Shown here: positions 38,016-46,109 of the stretch, piece by piece
Layout: the number at the start of each line of letters is the position of its first letter
How positions within the stretch are numbered: position 1 is the first letter of the stretch
Origin: CAYPHA01 sp964410215
Lineage (GTDB): Bacteria; Calditrichota; Calditrichia; Calditrichales; CAYPHA01
Direction: 5' to 3'
Assembly: GCA_964410215.1 (NCBI GenBank)
Contig: CAYPHA010000028.1
Location: 1-54,876, forward strand
Length of the DNA: 54,876 nucleotides
The notes under the pieces: model-generated
Database searches by the model: none
Seen by the model: the letters and a program-made list of their open reading frames with translations, nothing else
What the model was told of the DNA's origin: nothing
Translations under genes and position numbers: made by a program

Positions 38016-39848
38016 ATGAAATTGATTATCATCGGTGTAATTGTATTTGTCTTTTTGTTTAGTTATAAAGCAAATACACAAACCGCAGAAAATAATCCGG
38101 TTCCCATCTACCTCAATCAGAGCGGTTTTAACCTCGGAGCTCCGAAACGGTTCACGGCACCTACGTTGGGCGATGGTACTCCCTTCCAGGTTGTTAGCAG
38201 CAAATCAGGTAAAACTTTATTTAAAGGAATAATTACGAATCATATCGGTGATTTCAGCGAATTCAATCCACAAAGCACCGATGAGTTTATAGTGAAAGCA
38301 GGAGGGCTATCGTCATTTCCTTTCCGGATCGGGCACTGGTGGATGGAGCGCGTCACCTACCAGAATGCCATGGACTTTATGATCGAGAGTCGTCACTACT
38401 TTGGTAACTGGAAGGATACCTGCCAGGGCTCTTTCGGCTGGCGCGATGACCACCACTTTGCCTGGGAGCTTAACACACTGGTACCACAGTATCTTTCCAA
38501 CCCGGAAGCCTATCACCGGATGCCGAAGAAAATTTTTTATCAAAAGAGAGAGGGATTTAACGGTGCTTTAGATCCCTACCCGAAGGATGCTCCTGACATC
38601 ATTAAACTCATTCACCATGGCGCTGATGTAATCGTCACCCAGAAGCTGATGCATGAACTGCTCAAGGAACAGCTAGCTTTTTTTCTTTACGCCTGGCCCT
38701 GGATAAAGCATTATCTGCCGAAACAGAATTATAACGTTGTTGCCGATTATGCTTTTTCCAATTGGCGAAATGAAGAAAAGGACAGGGAATACCCCTATGA
38801 TAAGAGTCAGGGGCACAATATTCTGGCTCTCAAAACAAAAATCGGGACTACCAAAGGCGAGCTTCCTCCCGGTCATACGGTACTTCCTAATCTACTTTTG
38901 TACGAGGTCGCGAAACGAGAACAAAGGGCGGATGCTGAAGACTATTTTAAAGCGGCCTATAATCAGGTAGAATGGATGATTGATAGCCTGGACTGGAGCG
39001 ATCCGCTGGTCACCAAAGGTCAGCGCATGAGTGAGCATGTTACCATGACTGGTCTGGCGCATATGTTGCGTCACTATCCCAAAAGAGCACCATCGGGATT
39101 GGCGGACAAGATCCGGTTATGGAAACAGGTGGCCATCAGCCGGTCAAACAATATGTGGGACTTCCGTAAACTTTCGGACAGCGAATGGGTACCCAGTGGT
39201 GAGAAAAAAACCATGTGGAACGAACCCGGAAATGTGATCGGTTTCCCTGCCTGTGCTCTGGCCGCGATCGGCGCCACGCCGAATGATCCGCAGAACCAAC
39301 GACTCTATGAACTGGTCTGGTCACATATGGATAACGCTTTCGGTCGCAATCCCACCGGCCGCCACTTCTCGTATGATGCTCCCCGGGAAATCGAAGGTTG
39401 CGAGCTTGGCTGGTACAGTTTCCATAAGGACGGAATTGGTCGATTGGAAGATACACGATTTGTCTTTGATGGCGCACCGAAAAAGGAACATTACCCTTAT
39501 AATCCGGAAGCCGGGAACCCGGGCTGGTCTGAAGGATGGGTAAACTTCAATGTCGCCTTTAACCTGAGCCTGGCCTATATGGCCCATGATGCTATTCGCA
39601 TAAAAGGATCGTGGAGCAACGGACAGCTGGATATGCGTTTAAAGGCACCACTCAATTTCGATTACAATAAACAGGAGACTGTCCAGGTTCAAATTCACTT
39701 CGATGACGGATCGACACGAACAGTCAGATTAAACGAAGACAGCAATAATGATGCTTTCTTCTCGGGGAATCTGAGACCCGGAATAATGCCATCAAAAGTC
39801 AGCTATGGATACGGGTATTTTACGGTCGAATCGTTGATTACGCAATAG
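38016..39848 (+). CDS. Divergent GH9-like secreted protein
   Basis: Predicted extracytoplasmic protein (610 aa) with a Sec signal (VIVFVFLFSYKANTQ). Residues 28-105 resemble the Ig-like N-domain of GH9 enzymes (PVPIYLNQSGFNLGAPKRF). The rest is helical like an alpha/alpha toroid. Two GH9-like landmarks remain: FGRNPTGRHFSYDAP near residue 447, and a candidate acid E506 in WSEGWVNFNVAFNLSLAYM at the place of the family's N-E-V-x-I-x-W-N ending. The base/nucleophile site normally read as D-A-G-D is replaced by GWRDDHHF (D144, D145). Known GH9 members act on beta-glucans, but this protein is far enough away that another beta-linked substrate is likely. It might also have lost cellulase-type activity. 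It follows GH95 copy 2 by 92 bp. Confidence 0.6.
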   Translation: MKLIIIGVIVFVFLFSYKANTQTAENNPVPIYLNQSGFNLGAPKRFTAPTLGDGTPFQVVSSKSGKTLFKGIITNHIGDFSEFNPQSTDEFIVKAGGLSSFPFRIGHWWMERVTYQNAMDFMIESRHYFGNWKDTCQGSFGWRDDHHFAWELNTLVPQYLSNPEAYHRMPKKIFYQKREGFNGALDPYPKDAPDIIKLIHHGADVIVTQKLMHELLKEQLAFFLYAWPWIKHYLPKQNYNVVADYAFSNWRNEEKDREYPYDKSQGHNILALKTKIGTTKGELPPGHTVLPNLLLYEVAKREQRADAEDYFKAAYNQVEWMIDSLDWSDPLVTKGQRMSEHVTMTGLAHMLRHYPKRAPSGLADKIRLWKQVAISRSNNMWDFRKLSDSEWVPSGEKKTMWNEPGNVIGFPACALAAIGATPNDPQNQRLYELVWSHMDNAFGRNPTGRHFSYDAPREIEGCELGWYSFHKDGIGRLEDTRFVFDGAPKKEHYPYNPEAGNPGWSEGWVNFNVAFNLSLAYMAHDAIRIKGSWSNGQLDMRLKAPLNFDYNKQETVQVQIHFDDGSTRTVRLNEDSNNDAFFSGNLRPGIMPSKVSYGYGYFTVESLITQ

Positions 39849-39960
39849 AAAATAATAGCATAATAAGGTATAGCAGGTATTCATAATTACATCCACGATG
39901 TCATTGTATACTCCCTGATTATGATGAGAAATACTTACCATAAAAGTTGGAGAAATGCAA

Positions 39961-41160
39961 ATGCAATTTTACAAATTAATCGCCTTTTCGTTTATTCTTC
40001 TATTTTTGATGCAGTATAATGTATCTGCACAAGAACGGAGTCAATCCGATCCTGTTATCGATGCTGATTATCCTGGTGGTAATATTTTCACATATACATT
40101 AAGAGGAGAGACCGTTCTTGATGATACCGTTTATCTGTTTCAGGAGCTTCGTGATACCGAATGGTGGTGGTTTTACTGGAATTTTCGGGTACGTGGGGCG
40201 GAAAGTGAAACGCTGCATTTTAAATTTTGTTTAAAACATCCGCGGTTGGGAATTTTACCTTTCGGAACGCAGGGTCCGGCTGTAAGTGTTGATGGAGGCG
40301 ATACCTGGTCCTGGCTTGGTAAAAATGTGATTCAAGATGATGGCTTCTCTTATACTTTTTTGCAGGATGCAAAAGAAGTCCGCTTCTGTTTTACGATACC
40401 CTATCAACGGGGTCACCTTGAAACATTCAAAAATCGCCATAAGCACAATCCTCATTTTATTATAAAAGAACTGTGTAAAACGCGAAAAGGCAGAACCGTT
40501 GATCAGCTGCAGGTCGGAAAGTTGAATAGTGAACCAAAATACCGGATCCTGCTCACCGCCCGACATCATGCCTGTGAAAGCATCGCCAGCTATGTATTAG
40601 AAGGAATTCTTGAAGCCGCATTGGCCAATACCAGCGAGGGACAGTGGCTTCGCGAAAATGTAGAAATCTTAGCGATACCAATGATGGATGTAGACGGTGT
40701 TGAAGATGGCGACCAGGGTAAATCACGAGAACCACATGACCATAATAGGGACTACGAGGGTGAGAGCATTTATCCCGCCGTTGCAAATCTTCGCCATCTG
40801 GTTCCAGGCTGGTCCCGCGGTAAATTACGGATTGCCCTCGATCTTCACTGTCCCTACATCGACACACCATTTATTTATTTTTCCGATCCGACAGAAACTG
40901 ACCAAAAATTCAATAAAAAATTCCGGGAAATTCTAACCCGGATCCAAAATGGTCCGTTGGTTTTTAGTAATGATGAACATCGCATTTCCAGCGGTAAAGG
41001 ACTGATGAAAGGCTGGGCCGCCGGCCTGCCGGGTGTCGAAGTTGCCTCAACTATAGAAATTCCATATGGTAATGTCGGTGATGCAGTCGTTACCGCCGAA
41101 TCGGCCCGTTTATTGGGCCATGATCTGGCCAGGGCCCTGATAGCCTACCTTCAAGACTAA
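39961..41160 (+). CDS. M14-type zinc carboxypeptidase-like hydrolase
   Basis: Secreted metallohydrolase (399 aa). ATG 39961 is preferred over 39955 because GGAGA then has normal spacing. The signal peptide ends NVSAQ. Residues 25-165 form a beta-rich N-domain like that of cytosolic-carboxypeptidase-type M14 proteins (WWWFYWNFRV). The catalytic domain shows the full zinc and catalytic set: H203-x-x-E206 in ARHHACESIAS, H296 in LDLHCPY, and the general base E366 in STIEIPYG. PMMDVDGVEDGDQGK and HDHNRDY are the usual substrate-site motifs. Its presence among glycosidases is unusual. It may trim peptides or remove amide-linked groups from a glycoconjugate, or act on stem peptides together with the lysozyme-like protein at 45485. 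The fold assignment is strong; the substrate is unknown. Confidence 0.85.
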   Translation: MQFYKLIAFSFILLFLMQYNVSAQERSQSDPVIDADYPGGNIFTYTLRGETVLDDTVYLFQELRDTEWWWFYWNFRVRGAESETLHFKFCLKHPRLGILPFGTQGPAVSVDGGDTWSWLGKNVIQDDGFSYTFLQDAKEVRFCFTIPYQRGHLETFKNRHKHNPHFIIKELCKTRKGRTVDQLQVGKLNSEPKYRILLTARHHACESIASYVLEGILEAALANTSEGQWLRENVEILAIPMMDVDGVEDGDQGKSREPHDHNRDYEGESIYPAVANLRHLVPGWSRGKLRIALDLHCPYIDTPFIYFSDPTETDQKFNKKFREILTRIQNGPLVFSNDEHRISSGKGLMKGWAAGLPGVEVASTIEIPYGNVGDAVVTAESARLLGHDLARALIAYLQD

Positions 41161-41181
41161 AATTCTACTATAACGACTTGT

Positions 41182-41201
41182 CGGATGCAAATCAGCATCC
41201 G
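41182..41201 (+). other. Perfect 7-bp inverted repeat upstream of the propeller gene
   Basis: CGGATGC-AAATCA-GCATCCG lies 22 bp after the M14 stop. No T-tract follows, so it is not a typical terminator. It may be an operator-like palindrome or an mRNA hairpin. Confidence 0.3.
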
Positions 41202-41299
41202 GATCATACAGAACTATTAAAATTACAATTGAATACATGTAAGATGCACATAGGAAACAACCCATCAAATTAAAAGTTATCGCCCTAATTTGCTGTTTT

Positions 41300-42364
41300 T
41301 TGATATGCCTGAATACTCCATTTGAGGCCGGGGCGACAGATCACTTTCAACTGGTTCTCGACGATAAAAAACCGGCTTTTGATATCAGTCCAAACCAGAC
41401 CCGAATGGCGACATGCTATCGCGACATGACCGGAACATATCATCTGTTCGCGGATTTCATGGAGACATCGACCGGATCGTGGAATGCAGTGGTCCGCTAC
41501 TATCGCAGCATTGATCTCCGTACATGGGAGTTTGTCGAGACGGTCGTTGAAAAAGGCGATGGTTCAGACGCAGACGCCTTCGGTGCTGCAAGTCCCCATG
41601 TACTCGCCACTGATGATAATATCTACCTTTTCTATGCTGGTAGAGCCAATCCTGTCGGGGGGCAACTAAATTCAACTGCACAGCGCGATCAGCTGGGTTA
41701 TATGGCTTGTCGCATCATGTTGGCCAGTGCCAAAGCCGATAAACACGGTGCTCCCATTGGCGCGTTTCAGAAACAGGGTGTGCTCGTTGAACCCGGCGAC
41801 GGCTGGGACTCGATGCGGCTGGATGATCCCTGCGCCGTTCTCGACGGCGGTACAGTGCACCTTTTCTTCAAAGGATTCGATAATAACCGTAATCGCAATC
41901 ATGTGCGTGTCGGTTATGCAAAGGCCAAACTTGCAGACATGAATTTCAGGAAGCATACAGAGCCCATCCTTGCCGTTCCCGGCGGTGGTGAGATGCCCAG
42001 GGTGTTCCGAAAAGGCGATACCTGGCACATGTTCTACCATCATTTCGGTAAGACCGGCTCCACATGGCAACATCATATCTCCGATGACGGGATCCATTGG
42101 CGTCTTTTTGATTCATCTTTTTTCATGGGACATCCCACAGGCGGTCCACGGGATATTATGATGATACAGGGAATGAACGGAACTTTGCTTGATAAGCCCA
42201 AACTGCTTGTTGCGGGAACTGAGAATGGGATCAACAAACTGTGGTTGTATCATCTGATAACAAAAAATCAAGAAGAAAATATTGACCAGCGAAAAACAGG
42301 AAAAGTCTATGATACTAGCGATAATCCATTCATGACAATCGGTACAGGAAAGGCAACGGATTAA
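41300..42364 (+). CDS. Five-bladed beta-propeller glycosidase-like protein (GH43/GH117/GH130-type fold), start unclear
   Basis: Predicted secreted propeller protein. Repeated blade motifs are visible: HLFADFMET, IYLFYAGRANP, VHLFFKGFDNN, WHMFYHHFG and KLLVAGTENG. The acidic LDDPCAVLDGG resembles the Asp-bearing blades of GH43, GH32, GH117 and GH130 enzymes, but I cannot pick one. GH117 (agar oligosaccharides) is a possibility given GH16 and sulfatases nearby. The only usable in-frame start downstream is TTG at 41300, yet the frame stays open back to 41243. It there encodes KLKVIALICCFLICLNT, a convincing signal peptide with no in-frame ATG. An ATG at 41244 is one frame off, so a one-base assembly error or a non-canonical start is likely. 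The true protein should be about 15-19 residues longer than this call. Confidence 0.68.
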   Translation: MICLNTPFEAGATDHFQLVLDDKKPAFDISPNQTRMATCYRDMTGTYHLFADFMETSTGSWNAVVRYYRSIDLRTWEFVETVVEKGDGSDADAFGAASPHVLATDDNIYLFYAGRANPVGGQLNSTAQRDQLGYMACRIMLASAKADKHGAPIGAFQKQGVLVEPGDGWDSMRLDDPCAVLDGGTVHLFFKGFDNNRNRNHVRVGYAKAKLADMNFRKHTEPILAVPGGGEMPRVFRKGDTWHMFYHHFGKTGSTWQHHISDDGIHWRLFDSSFFMGHPTGGPRDIMMIQGMNGTLLDKPKLLVAGTENGINKLWLYHLITKNQEENIDQRKTGKVYDTSDNPFMTIGTGKATD

Positions 42365-42490
42365 GGCGATCCGTTACCGGTTTACTCTGAGGGCATCTGG
42401 CTCGCGTGCGGTCACAAAAGGAATCTGAAATTATATGGTTCGAATTTTGGAAAGTATGTAGATAGAATAATTCTGCAGGAGAATAATATA

Positions 42491-45469
42491 ATGAAAGGCC
42501 TAAAATTGTTGGCTTATTATATAATACAAATAATTCTGGTATTTTTTGTTCAGGTGTGTTTTGCAGAGAACGGCAATTCTTTAATAAACAGGTATTACGA
42601 AATAAATTTAAGAAATGATAATTCCATTGAAGTTAAAGTAGAAGGAGTCCCGCCGCAGATCCTCCATGGAAATTTCATTATAATGTACAGCCCCATTCAT
42701 CTTGGTTTTGCGTTGAACCGGGTGGGCGAATTCGATGTCGCCTATCCCATACCGTTTCCGGATTCTGATCAACGTGCCCTTAGGTGGACACAATACAGCG
42801 AACAGTTGGACGAGATTGCTCCAAAGTTAAAGTCCATCGCAGTTGAGAGCAGAGGCGAACTGATGGCCACCTATCCCATAGATGCCAAAGATAACTGGAT
42901 TTTTATCGACTCACAGGGTGATACACTTGAAGATCTTGCCGGCCTGAATATTCAGCAAACTCTGAATCCGTTTGAGGCCGGTAAGAGAACCGACATTAAC
43001 CCTGTCAGGTCTTCCATTAAAAACAGATCAATAACCTGGGATTTTAAAGAACAGCCAAATTTTACATTTTCGGCTGAAATATTTTTACCGTTGGATTCAG
43101 GCGACCCGCAAATATCCTATAAATTAAATGTTAAGAAGAACGGTTACTATTCCGTGGCTTATCGCGGTGCCCCGGCCATGAAATCAGACGAGACAATCCA
43201 GGTACCGCAACTTACAGCCGGCCGGGCATTTGGCAAGGGATTTGAGCAGTCCTATATTGTGAAGACCGAAGCATACCTGGCCTTGCCCAGGGTACATATT
43301 GCCACTGGCGAGCTGAATTCTGCTCTTGTTATCGATCCTAAAGAAAGCCCCTTCCGCCTGGTAAAAGATAATGGCGGTGTGCAAACCTACATTCTGGGTT
43401 CTGAAAGTAATTCACGATTTGGTATGATGATCAATAAAACAGAAAAAGGTATGCAACCCATTGCCCTTGCACCTCTCATGTGTGGTTATCAGTCTGCAAT
43501 GCGTACAGGTGACCGCTACGATTTTACTTTGCGGTATGTGCTGCGGCCAGGGAATTGGCGGGAAACCTACAGGTATATTGCCCGGGATATTTACAATTTT
43601 CGTGATATGCGCGATAACAGCGGTCCCGGTTCTCTCAGCAATACCATCGAAAATATCATGGATTACCTGAGCGATCGTGACGGAAAAAATTATGCCATGT
43701 GGCATACCGAACAAAAATATTATAATTACTGGTCAGACCGTTCCGGTAATTTTAAACCCTTCTCGCCGATGTTTACCCTGGCAGCAGCGATTATGACCGA
43801 TGATGAGGATTTTTATAAAAAACATGCCCTGCCAATCATTGAGTATGCTCTCTCAAGAAAGGAAAACAAATTTCAGCCTTATGATAATATTAACACCTTT
43901 ATGGCTCAGTGGACACGGAACATTGGTTTCCCTTATCCTGATGCAGTCCAGTTGGCTGAACTTTATGGAATGTTCCAGAAGCGCACCTATGCCTTTAAAT
44001 ATTACGTTGAAAAAAAGGGATTCAAAGAAAACGATTTTATACATCAGTTAACGAAATATCGATTTAGTGGAGACAAGACCTATCTTGATAAAGCGAAAAA
44101 GTTGGCAATTAAAAAAGCTGGTTTAGATGATCTTGATACTGCAAATCCCTGGTCCGGAGGTGATTTTTCGAACTATTTGGAACTCTATGAAGAGACACAG
44201 AATAGCAAATATCTCGGGGCTTCACATAGAGGTGCGTATAACAGATTATACAGATATAATCTGTTTCCGGTGGTTCCGGATTCTATGGTTACGCTGGACA
44301 AAGACAACAAGGTTCCCATCCATGGTCATGCCTACCAGCGGCATAGGGATTGGGGATTTCCGCTACCTGAAAACCTGTATGCACCCGAACAAACGGTTCC
44401 GGCCTGGCGTGCTTCGCTAATCGGTACACAATGGGAAGTTTATCGCGGAGGTTTGTGGCCCTGGGTGCATGGACAGCTGATGCGCGTAGCAACCCATACC
44501 GGGGATGTTTTTATTCGAGACATGCAGCGCTGGGCCATGGTCGGGCGTTATGCCAATTATCCCGGCGATTTCCGGTATATAGATCATTCCCTGGTTGCGG
44601 AATTGCCGGATGCCCCCATGCATTATGTCTATGAAACAAACTTTTCCACCTTTAATCCCGGCCATGCTGTCGAATGGATTGGTGCGGTTATGGATTTCCT
44701 GGTCAGCGACTGTTTCAACCGCTCCGATATGAACATCGATTTTCCATCACGGTGTATGTATAACAGTGCCTTCCGCGTAAAAACCTATGGCGACCGCCCG
44801 GGCAAATTTTATGACGAAAAAGATGTACGCTTGTGGTTGCCGAGAAAACTGTTAAAATCGGATAATAAACAAGTGGATTACCTGGCCGGGTATGGCAATG
44901 GGAAATTCTATATCGCTTTATGGAATCAGTCTTTTAAAGTGGAAAAGGTAAAAATCGAATTGAATCCGGACTTGGTAAATTGCTCCGGTAAACATACTGC
45001 AAGGGTTTGGAAAGACAACCTTAACAGTGGAACTTTGAATGTTTATGACAATAAATTTGAATTTGAAATCTCACCTAAAGGGATAATCGCATATGCGATA
45101 GATGGAGTCGAGGTAAAGACGCGGCTACATTCAAAAATGTTTGACGAAGAATCAATCACCCTTGACGAAAAAAGTATTGTAACTGATTTAAATACGCCTT
45201 TCGGTAAAGTACATGGGATGCTGATAACTATGGGTCGGGGATTAACCACATCCTATGTGTATACCGAAGCCTTGCCGGAAGATGTTATCAGTGCAAGGCT
45301 AAAGTATCGCCAGGGATCAGGAAACTGGCAGGAGGCTGTTGATACAATATTCCCATTTGAGTTCACCACTCAAATAGAGGAAGAAAAGGGTGATTTTGAA
45401 TTCATTTTGGAGGTTGAGAATGCAAAACAAAAAATTCTAAGGTCAGATACGGTTACCCTGGAATTATAA
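42491..45469 (+). CDS. P-family protein 4: uncharacterised beta-sandwich/alpha-alpha-toroid secreted protein
   Basis: Fourth P-family member (992 aa), with a Sec signal (ILVFFVQVCFAENG) and a GGAG ribosome site. The N-terminal beta domain spans 30-355 (GYYSVAYRGAP) and the helical toroid 385-740. A beta domain follows (about 750-885, VDYLAGYGNGKFYIALWNQS), then a final Ig-like module (890-990, FPFEFTTQIEEEKGDFEF). Motifs in order: DIYNFRDMRDNSGPGSL, YAMWHTEQKYYNYWSD, MTDDEDF, VPDSMVTLDKDNKVPIHGH, PAWRASLIG, H725 with D735 (H-x9-D) in NPGHAVEWIGAVMDF, YGDRPGKFYDE and LWLPRKL. The tyrosine/histidine-rich WHTEQKYYNYW block is shared only with P5 and may line the active site. Function unknown; glycan hydrolysis or elimination is inferred from fold order and neighbours. 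Confidence 0.66.
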   Translation: MKGLKLLAYYIIQIILVFFVQVCFAENGNSLINRYYEINLRNDNSIEVKVEGVPPQILHGNFIIMYSPIHLGFALNRVGEFDVAYPIPFPDSDQRALRWTQYSEQLDEIAPKLKSIAVESRGELMATYPIDAKDNWIFIDSQGDTLEDLAGLNIQQTLNPFEAGKRTDINPVRSSIKNRSITWDFKEQPNFTFSAEIFLPLDSGDPQISYKLNVKKNGYYSVAYRGAPAMKSDETIQVPQLTAGRAFGKGFEQSYIVKTEAYLALPRVHIATGELNSALVIDPKESPFRLVKDNGGVQTYILGSESNSRFGMMINKTEKGMQPIALAPLMCGYQSAMRTGDRYDFTLRYVLRPGNWRETYRYIARDIYNFRDMRDNSGPGSLSNTIENIMDYLSDRDGKNYAMWHTEQKYYNYWSDRSGNFKPFSPMFTLAAAIMTDDEDFYKKHALPIIEYALSRKENKFQPYDNINTFMAQWTRNIGFPYPDAVQLAELYGMFQKRTYAFKYYVEKKGFKENDFIHQLTKYRFSGDKTYLDKAKKLAIKKAGLDDLDTANPWSGGDFSNYLELYEETQNSKYLGASHRGAYNRLYRYNLFPVVPDSMVTLDKDNKVPIHGHAYQRHRDWGFPLPENLYAPEQTVPAWRASLIGTQWEVYRGGLWPWVHGQLMRVATHTGDVFIRDMQRWAMVGRYANYPGDFRYIDHSLVAELPDAPMHYVYETNFSTFNPGHAVEWIGAVMDFLVSDCFNRSDMNIDFPSRCMYNSAFRVKTYGDRPGKFYDEKDVRLWLPRKLLKSDNKQVDYLAGYGNGKFYIALWNQSFKVEKVKIELNPDLVNCSGKHTARVWKDNLNSGTLNVYDNKFEFEISPKGIIAYAIDGVEVKTRLHSKMFDEESITLDEKSIVTDLNTPFGKVHGMLITMGRGLTTSYVYTEALPEDVISARLKYRQGSGNWQEAVDTIFPFEFTTQIEEEKGDFEFILEVENAKQKILRSDTVTLEL

Positions 45470-45484
45470 ATGGAGATTAATAAA

Positions 45485-46084
45485 ATGAAGACGCATTTTT
45501 TTATAACCATCCTGGTAGCTGTTTGTATTTCCATCGCAAACGCTCAGGAAAAATTCGTTATTACGGATGAATATTTTGAATACATCAAATCCACCTTAAA
45601 TCCCTATGAATGGGGATTGCGGGATGACGGCCGATTTTACCCCTATTCGCGACCCGGAGGAAGAATGATCGGTTATGGACAGCGGGATTTCGATAAAAAA
45701 TATTATTCGCAGGGGATGTCAAAAGAAGAGGCAGAAAACAATTTACGGATAAGTCTGGAAAAGACACTGGATGAGTTACGAGCCTATATGAAAATCAAGT
45801 ATCCGAAGCACCCGTTTGATAAATTGACCAGAAAAAGTCAGGAGATTTTATTGGATCTTGCCTATCACCAAGGGCCGGAAAATCTAAGTACTGAACTTTA
45901 TAAGACGGTAATCGATCAGGATTGGGATAAAATGTTCGATGATTTTTTATATATACGCTGGATTGAAAAGGGCTGGCCATATACTATTGCCAATAAAGCA
46001 TTTGCAGATCGTTGGCTGGACCCCGAAACCCGAAANNNNNNNNNNATATCAAAAATCCTGAATAAAGGCTCTTTAGAAAAATAG
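45485..46084 (+). CDS. Small secreted lysozyme-like (GH24-like) protein interrupted by an assembly gap
   Basis: Start set at ATG 45485, not 45470, because GGAGATTAA precedes it and the Sec signal (FFITILVAVCISIANAQ) then begins correctly. The visible part looks like a lysozyme fold of the phage GH24 type. It has a GYGQ turn after a short beta hairpin (RMIGYGQRDFDKKYY), helical ISLEKTLDELRAYM, and LTRKSQEILLDLAYHQGP in place of the usual Q-x-A-L-x-S-x-x-F-N-x-G. The catalytic Glu may be the one in NPYEWGLRDDG. Ten N bases at 46036-46045 fall 39 bp before the stop, so the last 12 residues may belong to another frame or gene. It sits between the near-duplicate genes P4 and P5. Cutting a GlcNAc/MurNAc-like or other linkage is only a guess. 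Confidence 0.5.
   Translation: MKTHFFITILVAVCISIANAQEKFVITDEYFEYIKSTLNPYEWGLRDDGRFYPYSRPGGRMIGYGQRDFDKKYYSQGMSKEEAENNLRISLEKTLDELRAYMKIKYPKHPFDKLTRKSQEILLDLAYHQGPENLSTELYKTVIDQDWDKMFDDFLYIRWIEKGWPYTIANKAFADRWLDPETRXXXXISKILNKGSLEK
46036..46045. other. Scaffold gap (10 N)
   Basis: Ten undetermined bases within the lysozyme-like gene. The true distance is unknown, so the join between 46035 and 46046 and everything said about the gene's C-terminus is provisional. The gap lies between two similar genes (P4 and P5), where assemblers often break. Confidence 0.99.
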
Positions 46085-46109
46085 CAATCGGATATAAGGA
46101 TAAAAATTT

